From contig JAVCCG010000117.1 of the NCBI GenBank assembly GCA_030765605.1, positions 1-50,816 of the forward strand: a stretch of DNA of 50,816 nt. The letters are read 5' to 3'. Below are positions 14,903-21,198 of this stretch, piece after piece (within the stretch, counting starts at the first letter, position 1; every line of letters starts with the position of its first letter). The DNA comes from Candidatus Alcyoniella australis. GTDB lineage: Bacteria > Lernaellota > Lernaellaia > JAVCCG01 > Alcyoniellaceae. Under the pieces are notes generated by a model that made no database searches, was not told the DNA's origin, and saw only the letters and a list, made by a program, of their open reading frames with translations. Position numbers and translations under genes: made by a program.

Positions 14903-16716
14903 GCGGCGTCCAGGTCGCGCTGGTGCAGTGTCCGTTCTGGACGGTGGAGGATCCGCCGCTGGGCATGGCCTATCTGGTGGCCGCGCTACGCAACGCGGAG
15001 ATCGAGGTTGCGGCCTTTGACTTCGGCGTTGAGTTGCACAACGAACTGCCGCCTGAGATGCGACCGTACTTCCACGCCGACCGCGGCCTGGACCGCGACC
15101 GCGGCAGCATCGGCATCGATGAGATGATCCAGCAGAAGATCGAGGGTTGGGCCCAACGCGTGCTAAGCAGCGGCGCTCGGATCGTCGGACTCTCGATATT
15201 CTTCACCACCGAGGAGGTCTCGTTCAAACTGGCGCGCGCGATCAGGCGACGCGACCCGCAGATCGCGATCGTCTTCGGCGGGCCCTCGTGCAACCGCAAC
15301 GTGCACGCCCAACGTTTTATCCAAAGCGATGTGCCCGACGCGGTGGTGGTCGGCGAGGGCGAGCGCACGGCAGTCGAGCTGGTGCGCTCGTTGCTCGAGA
15401 CCGGCCGCTTCGAACCGGTTCCCGGCGCGCTGGTGCGGCGCGACGGCGAGGTGCTCGACGGCGGCGACCGGCCGCTGATCGAGCCGGTGGACCAGATCGC
15501 GTTTCCCGAGTTCGCCGACCTGCTGCCCCTGGGCTACGCCCGCGGCGACGTGCTGTCGGTGACCAGCAGCCGCGGCTGCCCCAACCACTGCAAGTACTGC
15601 TCGGAGCGCGGCTTCTGGCAGCGCTACCGCTGCCGTAGCGGCGAGAACCTGTTCGAAGAGATAAAGCTTCACGCCCAGCGCTTCGGCATCTACAAGTTCA
15701 ACATGGTTGACTCGATTCTCAACGCCGATGTGCGCAAGCTCGAACGCTTCTGCGATTTGGTGATCGAGTCGGGCATCCCGATCCGCTGGTACGGGATGGC
15801 CATGCCGCATCGGCAGATGACTCCCGAGCTGCTGCGCAAGATGCGCGCGGCCGGTTGCACCATGCTGCAATACGGCATCGAGAGCCTCAGCCCTTCAGTG
15901 CGCAAATCGATGGGCAAGTCCGACGACATCGCGATGGTCGAGCGCGTGCTGCGCGATACGAACGCTGCGGGGATTCGCATCCACGGGCTGATGATCATCG
16001 GTTTTCCAGGCGAGCGTCGTCGCGATTTATGGCGCACGATGTGGGGGATCGTACGTCTGCGAAAGGTGCTGGACTATGTGGTGCGGCCCACATGCCCCTG
16101 CGTGCTGCTGCCCAACAGCCCGATCTACGAAGAGCGCGAACAGCTCGGAATCAAGCTTGAGGACGAGCTCTACGCTCAGTGGGAGACCGACGATCCGCCG
16201 AGCAACTTCGCCTCGCGCTCGCGCGATTTGGATCGCTTCAAACGGCTGCTGGAGCGGCTGAAGATTCCCGGCGAACTGGGCTCCGAGATCTTCGAGCCTG
16301 CGCCGGTCGCCTGGGCCTCGCGCGAACGTCTGGACGAGACCCAGCGTCGCGTGCGAATCACCGATGTCAGCGGACCGGCGAGCCTGGCGAACGGTCAATC
16401 CCGGACCTACCGCGTGAGTCTGCAAAACCCGAGCGAGCGCTACTGGGCGGGCAGGGCGCTGGCCTCGGGCACGCCCATCGGCCTGGCCTACCACTGGCGC
16501 GAGCGCGACGGCTCCGTGGCCGTGTTCGACGACTCTCAACGCGCCTACCTCGAGCGCACGCTGCCGCCCGGCGGCGTGCTCGATCTCGAGATCGAGGTCG
16601 CGGCTCCAAAGCGTAGCGGCGCGATGCTTTTGGAGTTTACCCTGGTGCAGGACAACGTCGGCTGGTTCGAGCCCGAGAATCCGCAAGCCGCTTCAATCGA
16701 GGTGCATCTTGACTGA
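14899..16716 (+). CDS. B12-binding-domain radical SAM protein with Ig-like C-terminal domain (operon gene 3)
   Basis: 605 residues from ATG 14899 (MSGVQVALVQCPFWTVEDPP), overlapping the previous gene by 4 bp. The N-terminal B12-type domain reads PPLGMAYLVAALR, GLSIFFTTEEVSF, IVFGGPSCN and VVGEGERTAVELV. The cluster motif is CPNHCKYC (C227, C231, C234). The barrel carries KFNMVDSILNADVRKL, MLQYGIESLSPSVRKSMGK and IHGLMIIGFPGERR. This is closer to the common PpGxxyL-type radical SAM proteins than genes 1 and 2 are. From about 495 an extra domain (VRITDVSGPASLANGQSRTY ... LDLEIEVAAPKRSGAMLLEF, LVQDNVGWFEP) looks like an Ig-fold and is shared with the next gene rather than with genes 1 and 2. Confidence 0.87.
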   Translation: MSGVQVALVQCPFWTVEDPPLGMAYLVAALRNAEIEVAAFDFGVELHNELPPEMRPYFHADRGLDRDRGSIGIDEMIQQKIEGWAQRVLSSGARIVGLSIFFTTEEVSFKLARAIRRRDPQIAIVFGGPSCNRNVHAQRFIQSDVPDAVVVGEGERTAVELVRSLLETGRFEPVPGALVRRDGEVLDGGDRPLIEPVDQIAFPEFADLLPLGYARGDVLSVTSSRGCPNHCKYCSERGFWQRYRCRSGENLFEEIKLHAQRFGIYKFNMVDSILNADVRKLERFCDLVIESGIPIRWYGMAMPHRQMTPELLRKMRAAGCTMLQYGIESLSPSVRKSMGKSDDIAMVERVLRDTNAAGIRIHGLMIIGFPGERRRDLWRTMWGIVRLRKVLDYVVRPTCPCVLLPNSPIYEEREQLGIKLEDELYAQWETDDPPSNFASRSRDLDRFKRLLERLKIPGELGSEIFEPAPVAWASRERLDETQRRVRITDVSGPASLANGQSRTYRVSLQNPSERYWAGRALASGTPIGLAYHWRERDGSVAVFDDSQRAYLERTLPPGGVLDLEIEVAAPKRSGAMLLEFTLVQDNVGWFEPENPQAASIEVHLD

Positions 16717-18361
16717 GCAGCCGAGCAACAGGGCCGCGCTGATGATCGATCCTTTGGAATTGGCCAAGGCCCGCCGTCGCTATTTGATCCGCAAGGGAGT
16801 GCTGACCAAGCGCGCATTCGTCGGCCCGCTGGAGACCTGCATCATCCCCACCTATCGCTGCAACTACCGCTGCGTGTTCTGCGCGCTGGAGTGGGAGGCG
16901 CCGGGCAAGAAACCCGACTTGCCGCCGCAGACCATCGAGCGCGTGCTCGAGGACCTCGCAGCTCTGAACTGCGAGCAGGTTTCGTTCACCGGCGGCGGCG
17001 AACCACTGATGTACAAGCCGATCGACCGTATGGTGCAACACGCCAGGGAGCTGGGCCTGGCGGTCTCGATCTGCACCAACGGCTACCTGCTCAACGACGA
17101 GCGCATCGAGAGCTTCGCGCGCCTGGGCGTGCACCTCTCGATCAGCCTCAACGCGCCGGACGCCGAGACCTACGTCAAGACCCATCCGGGCACCAAGCCC
17201 GAGGACTTCGAGCGCATCACCGGCAATTTGGCGCGCTACGTGCGCATCGCCCGCGAGTGCGGCGGTCCGGGCAGCTTCGTCAGCCTGAACTTCGTGATCA
17301 CCAACCTCAACTGGAACCTGGTGCCCCAAATCGACGAGCTGACGCGGAGCATCGGCGCCAACCAGATCCAGTTTCGATTGATCCAGCCGCGGCCGGTGCA
17401 CAGCTACCTGTTTCTCAACCCTGAGCAGTTGCAGCGGACGCGCGAGGACGTGCGCCGTGTGGAGCTCGAGTCGCACGACAATGCGACCTACACCGTGCAG
17501 GTCTCGGAGATTTTACGCTCCGCGGACCTGCGGACCACCGGCCACGACGCGCGCGGCGACGTCTGCGGCCTGCTAGGCGTGGAGCCGATCGACGACTTGC
17601 AGCGCGTGCCGTGCATCGAAGGTTACATCGCCTCTTACGTTGATTCGGACGGCATTGTTTTTCCCTGCTGCCTGCGCTCCTGTTCGATCGAGAATCACTA
17701 CATGGGCAACGTCAACGAGCAGCCGTTTGCACAGATCTGGAACGGCCCGAGCTACCAGGGATTCCGCGACGAGGCGTTCAACATCGACTACGACAAGGCC
17801 GAGCGTACCGAGAATTCCTGCGCCTACTGCCCCAAGGCCAAGGCTTTTCTGTACATGGTCGACGAGCTGGCCCCGGGCAACCTGGCCTGCCAGCAGTCGA
17901 CATTGATCGACGAGCTGGTCGCGCGGCTCGAGCCGCTGGAACACGCGTTGGGACTGGGCGAGGGGCAGCAGCCGCTGACCCAGGAGGGCTGCCGCGTGCG
18001 CTTCATCAGTCACACGCTGCCCCAGCAGGCCCGGCCCGGACAGGAGCTGAGCTGCAGCGTGACGTTGGTCAACAGCGGCGCAGTGGCCTGGCGCGAGTTG
18101 TCCGCAGCGGGCGACTCGGCGGTTGGCCTGAGCTATCACTTGCTTGACCGGCGCGGCCGGATGCTCGAGTTCGACGGCCATCCGCGCAGCTACCTGCCGG
18201 TCGACGTGCTGCCCGGACAGAGCGTCAGCCTGCAGATCGCGGTGACCGCTCCGCCCAAGAGCGGCCGTTACCAGGTCGAGTTCACGCTGATCCAGGAGCA
18301 CGTGGCCTGGTTCGAGCAGCGCGGGGCCGCGACCCTGCGCGTGCCGCTGAGGATCGTGTGA
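16709..18361 (+). CDS. Radical SAM/SPASM-type protein with Ig-like C-terminal domain (operon gene 4)
   Basis: 550 residues from TTG 16709, overlapping the previous stop by 8 bp. GAGGTG 5 bp upstream supports TTG over ATG 16742. There is no B12 domain. The cluster motif is CNYRCVFC (C51, C55, C58), followed by VSFTGGGEPLMYKPID and ICTNGYLLNDERI as in the PqqE/anSME-like branch. A SPASM-like region at about 300-390 supplies further Cys (VFPCCLRSCSIENHYMGNV, then NSCAYCPKA) for auxiliary Fe-S clusters. Residues about 430-550 form an Ig-like domain (VRFISHTLPQQARPGQELS ... APPKSGRYQVEF, LIQEHVAWFEQ) homologous to the tail of gene 3. The substrate is unknown. Confidence 0.87.
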   Translation: MTEQPSNRAALMIDPLELAKARRRYLIRKGVLTKRAFVGPLETCIIPTYRCNYRCVFCALEWEAPGKKPDLPPQTIERVLEDLAALNCEQVSFTGGGEPLMYKPIDRMVQHARELGLAVSICTNGYLLNDERIESFARLGVHLSISLNAPDAETYVKTHPGTKPEDFERITGNLARYVRIARECGGPGSFVSLNFVITNLNWNLVPQIDELTRSIGANQIQFRLIQPRPVHSYLFLNPEQLQRTREDVRRVELESHDNATYTVQVSEILRSADLRTTGHDARGDVCGLLGVEPIDDLQRVPCIEGYIASYVDSDGIVFPCCLRSCSIENHYMGNVNEQPFAQIWNGPSYQGFRDEAFNIDYDKAERTENSCAYCPKAKAFLYMVDELAPGNLACQQSTLIDELVARLEPLEHALGLGEGQQPLTQEGCRVRFISHTLPQQARPGQELSCSVTLVNSGAVAWRELSAAGDSAVGLSYHLLDRRGRMLEFDGHPRSYLPVDVLPGQSVSLQIAVTAPPKSGRYQVEFTLIQEHVAWFEQRGAATLRVPLRIV

Positions 18362-19836
18362 GGCAGACCGAACAACAGATCCGCGGCGAGCTGGACTTCC
18401 GCAGCTTCCACGGCGAGTTCGTGGATCGCTTTATCGGCCTGTTTCAAAGCCTGCTGCGCATGCGCGTCCCGACTTTCGACCGGCTGGTTTTCGAACGAAC
18501 CCTGCGGCCGCCGTTTCTCGAGATCGGCGCGGAGCTGGGGCTTAACGGCGCGTTACTCGCATCGCGACACGGCTATCGCGGATTCTGCCTCGACATCAGT
18601 CCCGAGGCGTTGCTCACCGGCCGGGAATATCGCCGACGAATGGGATTGGAGCGCGAGGCGATGCTGATCTGCGCGGACGCGCACAACCTGCCGCTACGCA
18701 ACGACAGCCTGCCCACGGTCTTCGGTTGGGGTACGTTCCACCACTTCCCCGACCCGCTGCCCGTGCTGCGTGAGGCGCGCCGGGTGCTCAACCCGAACGG
18801 TCGTTTTCTGTTCGAGGAAGAGCCGATCAAGCGTAGGCTGAGCCTCAATCTGTACAACACCGGCACTCCGCCGCACGAACTACGCTGGTTCGAGCGCGTG
18901 CTGTTCCGCCTCGGGCTGCTGCCGTTTATCGCGGTGCCCGGCGGTCGCGACGAGGTGGCGCGCGGGATTCACGAGGGGACCTTCGGCGTGGCGCAGTTGC
19001 GCCGATTGCTCGGTGTGTTCGACGAGCAGCATGTGAGCTACACGCCGCAGCTCACCGGCGGAATAGCGGCCGAGGGACGGCCGCTGCGGTGGTTGTTGCC
19101 CAGGATGCTTGGCGTACAGCGCGCCTTTGCTTGGGCCACGCGCTGGTTCGGCGGAGCTTCGGCCGGTTGGGCAATCAAGCACACCATCGGCTGTCGAGTG
19201 CTCGACGGCGATCCGCGGGTGGCGCTGGTCAAACGCCGCGATCCGTTGGATAGGCTGACTTTGTATTTTGACGCGCCGACCGCTGTGCGGCTGATCGATG
19301 GCGGAGGGTCGCCACAGACCACCCAAGACGACGATTCACTGCGCGTGGACCTGCCGCAGGATTGGCGCGACGAGGTCGTGGCCCTCGAGCTGCAGGGCGA
19401 GGCGCAACTACTGCGGGTCGACCTCGAGTCCAGCAGCGTGCAAGGGGCGTTCTATTCCTGGCGTCCTGCTGATGAGCACGAGGATGCCGCAACCTTGGAA
19501 AGCCGACTGGGCTGCCCGGAGTGCATCACGGTCAGCGATCGCTGCCTGGCCCCGCGCTGCGGTTGGCCCTGCGTGGCCGCCTGTCCCAACGGCGCGCTGA
19601 CCCGCGGCGAGAAGGGACCGATGCGCGACGCGCAGCGCTGCACTTTGTGCCTGGATTGCCTGCACGCCTGCCCGTTCGGCGTCTTGGATCGCGCGCCGCT
19701 TGAGCTCGAGGGCGAGCTTGGCGGCGAGGGTCGGCTGACTTGCCGCGATTGCGGCCGGTCGTTTATAATCCGTGATGGAATCGCAATTTTGCTGACTGCG
19801 GAAAAACAACGCCTGATGGGCGATAGGTGGAGATGA
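18358..19836 (+). CDS. SAM-dependent methyltransferase fused to an 8-Cys ferredoxin-like module and a Trm112-like zinc ribbon (operon gene 5)
   Basis: 492 residues from GTG 18358 (4-bp overlap). Residues about 50-180 are a class I methyltransferase: FLEIGAELGLNG (motif I), GFCLDISPEAL, AMLICADAHNLPLRNDSL and VFGWGTFHHFPDPLPVLREARRVL. Residues about 290-380 may be a small beta domain (LTLYFDAPTAVRLID, VVALELQGEAQLLRVDLES). Then comes a Cys-rich tail: CPEC at about 385, C396, C401, C405 and C409-P, then C428-x2-C431-x2-C434-x3-C438-P, a typical [4Fe-4S] ferredoxin pattern. Last is CRDCGRSFIIRDGIAILL, a Trm112-like ribbon (C462, C465). I know of no standard family with this order. A role as electron donor to the radical SAM partners is an inference. 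Confidence 0.85.
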   Translation: MRQTEQQIRGELDFRSFHGEFVDRFIGLFQSLLRMRVPTFDRLVFERTLRPPFLEIGAELGLNGALLASRHGYRGFCLDISPEALLTGREYRRRMGLEREAMLICADAHNLPLRNDSLPTVFGWGTFHHFPDPLPVLREARRVLNPNGRFLFEEEPIKRRLSLNLYNTGTPPHELRWFERVLFRLGLLPFIAVPGGRDEVARGIHEGTFGVAQLRRLLGVFDEQHVSYTPQLTGGIAAEGRPLRWLLPRMLGVQRAFAWATRWFGGASAGWAIKHTIGCRVLDGDPRVALVKRRDPLDRLTLYFDAPTAVRLIDGGGSPQTTQDDDSLRVDLPQDWRDEVVALELQGEAQLLRVDLESSSVQGAFYSWRPADEHEDAATLESRLGCPECITVSDRCLAPRCGWPCVAACPNGALTRGEKGPMRDAQRCTLCLDCLHACPFGVLDRAPLELEGELGGEGRLTCRDCGRSFIIRDGIAILLTAEKQRLMGDRWR

Positions 19837-19838
19837 TA

Positions 19839-19997
19839 ATGGCAAAGATGGGAATCGTCAGGGAGTTTCTCCAATTCCTGGTGGAGCGCAAGCTGATGTG
19901 GATGGCGCCGATCGTGATCATCCTGCTCGCGCTGTCGCTGTTCATCTTCTTCACCGAGGGCTCGGTGGTTCTGCCGTTCATATACGCGCTGTTCTAG
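19839..19997 (+). CDS. Small single-pass membrane protein, DUF5989-like (operon gene 6)
   Basis: 52 residues from ATG 19839 (MAKMGIVREFLQFLVERKLM). GGTGGAGA lies 6-7 bp upstream. ATG 19833 would overlap the previous stop but leaves too little room for ribosome binding. An amphipathic N terminus with FLQFLVERK is followed by a membrane helix (APIVIILLALSLFIFF) and the ending TEGSVVLPFIYALF. This matches my recollection of DUF5989/SxtK-like proteins, which often sit next to SxtJ-like proteins and carbamoyltransferases in surface-polysaccharide loci. That supports, but does not prove, an envelope-glycan role for the operon. It is the last gene before the terminator. Confidence 0.78.
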   Translation: MAKMGIVREFLQFLVERKLMWMAPIVIILLALSLFIFFTEGSVVLPFIYALF

Positions 19998-20024
19998 AAC
20001 CGATATACGCTTGATATTAAGAGG

Positions 20025-20057
20025 TTCCGTAGCCCGGCCGGGCTACGGAATTTTTTT
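20025..20057 (+). terminator. Intrinsic terminator of the radical SAM operon
   Basis: A perfect 26-nt palindrome (20025-20050; half-site TTCCGTAGCCCGG) is followed by seven T residues at 20051-20057. It lies 28 bp past the last operon stop. The T-run overlaps the end of the convergent radical SAM gene, so it may also help to end that transcript. Confidence 0.92.
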
Positions 20058-20928
20058 ACAGCGCGCGCAGGAATTCGGGGCGCAGTCGGCGCTGGTCCCC
20101 GGAGTCGATCACCTCGTCGATCATTTGCAGTGCGTGAGCTTTCTGCGCGGGCAGCCTGACCTTGAGCGGCAGGTAGTTGCTGGCGTGGTTGCTGGTGAAC
20201 AGGCAGTTGTTCAACTCCAATCCGGCGAGCATTGTGCGCAGTTCGCCGAGCATCTCGAACACGCCGGGCATCTTGAAGCTGTTGTCGAGCATCTGTTCGT
20301 ATAGCGGGCTGCCGGGCACGACCATCAGGGTCAACGCTCCGACGTAGTCCGGCTGCATACTGTTGAGCACTTCGGCGGTCAGCCGCGCGTGGCGCTCGCC
20401 GCCGTCCTTGCCCGCGATTCCCAGCAGCACCGTGACCGACAGCAGGATTCCGGACTGCTTGACCCGCTGGGCCGCCTCGATCATCTGCTTGGGCGCGACA
20501 CCCTTTTTAATCGCATCAAGCACCTGCGGATCGCCCGATTCCAGGCCCAGATAGATGATGCCCAGGCCCAGCCGCTTGAGCTCGCACAGGTCGTCCACGC
20601 TCTTGCGCAGGATGCTTTTAGCGTTGCCGTAAATTCCCACGCGCTCCAGGCCGCGGATCTTGTTGCTCAGCCGGGCCATGATCGCGGTCAGCCGCGGCTG
20701 GGGGATGATCAGCGCGTCGCCGTCGGCCAGAAACACCCGGCGGTAGGGAAAGAGCGACGAGACCTCGTCGATTTCGGCCTCGATCTGTTGTTGGTCCTTG
20801 ATCCGGAAACGCGTGCCCTTATAGGTCGGGCAGAAGGTGCACTTGTTGTTCGAACAGCCGTGCGTCACCTGCAGAATCAGGCTGCGGGCCTCACTGGGCG
20901 GTCGGATCACAACGCCCTGGTACTCCAT
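20056..20928 (-). CDS. Radical SAM protein with CX4CX2C cluster motif
   Basis: 290 residues from ATG 20928, with Shine-Dalgarno AGAGGTGAT 5 bp upstream. The cluster motif is CSNNKCTFC (Cys 30, 35 and 38), a CX4CX2C variant of the usual CX3CX2C that is found in a group of small HemN/Elp3-like radical SAM proteins. Downstream are RVFLADGDALIIPQPRLTAI, VGIYGNAKSILRKS, IIYLGLESGDPQVLDAIKKG and VTVLLGIAGKDGGERH. There is no HemW-like C-terminal domain and no SPASM. It stands alone between divergent and convergent genes, so no substrate can be proposed. The chemistry is confidently SAM cleavage. Confidence 0.88.
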   Translation of the reverse strand: MEYQGVVIRPPSEARSLILQVTHGCSNNKCTFCPTYKGTRFRIKDQQQIEAEIDEVSSLFPYRRVFLADGDALIIPQPRLTAIMARLSNKIRGLERVGIYGNAKSILRKSVDDLCELKRLGLGIIYLGLESGDPQVLDAIKKGVAPKQMIEAAQRVKQSGILLSVTVLLGIAGKDGGERHARLTAEVLNSMQPDYVGALTLMVVPGSPLYEQMLDNSFKMPGVFEMLGELRTMLAGLELNNCLFTSNHASNYLPLKVRLPAQKAHALQMIDEVIDSGDQRRLRPEFLRAL

Positions 20929-20962
20929 GCTCGATCACCTCTTGCGGATTTTGACCGCGGCT

Positions 20963-20990
20963 AACTTACATCATCGCGCGCTGCTGTCAA
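20963..20990 (-). promoter_or_regulatory. Probable promoter for the CX4CX2C radical SAM gene
   Basis: On the minus strand a consensus -35 TTGACA (20990-20985) is followed after 16 bp by TAAGTT (20968-20963), about 35 bp before the start codon. The -35 is perfect and the -10 is weak. Confidence 0.42.
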
Positions 20991-21072
20991 CACGGATGCT
21001 TACACACCCAAAACGCCCGCTACTTGGCACGGCTGGAGACCGCAATCGCTCGAAGCCCCGTAATCGTTCAAT

Positions 21073-21101
21073 TTGACAGTCCCAGCGGGTATATTTATCA
21101 T
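21073..21101 (+). promoter_or_regulatory. Sigma-70-type promoter for the HEAT-repeat gene
   Basis: TTGACA at 21073-21078, a 17-bp spacer, and TATCAT at 21096-21101 form the best promoter match in the window. The predicted start near 21108 gives a leader of about 90 nt before the gene at 21199. The remainder of the 270-bp divergent gap (20929-21198) is AT-rich without a gene. Confidence 0.65.
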
Positions 21102-21198
21102 CAGAAATACTATTGATCTTAGTATGATATCATTGCCTAACTCGGATTGTTGATGAAGGCTCTTCATAGTAATCCGGGCAAAAGATCCGGAGGATCCG

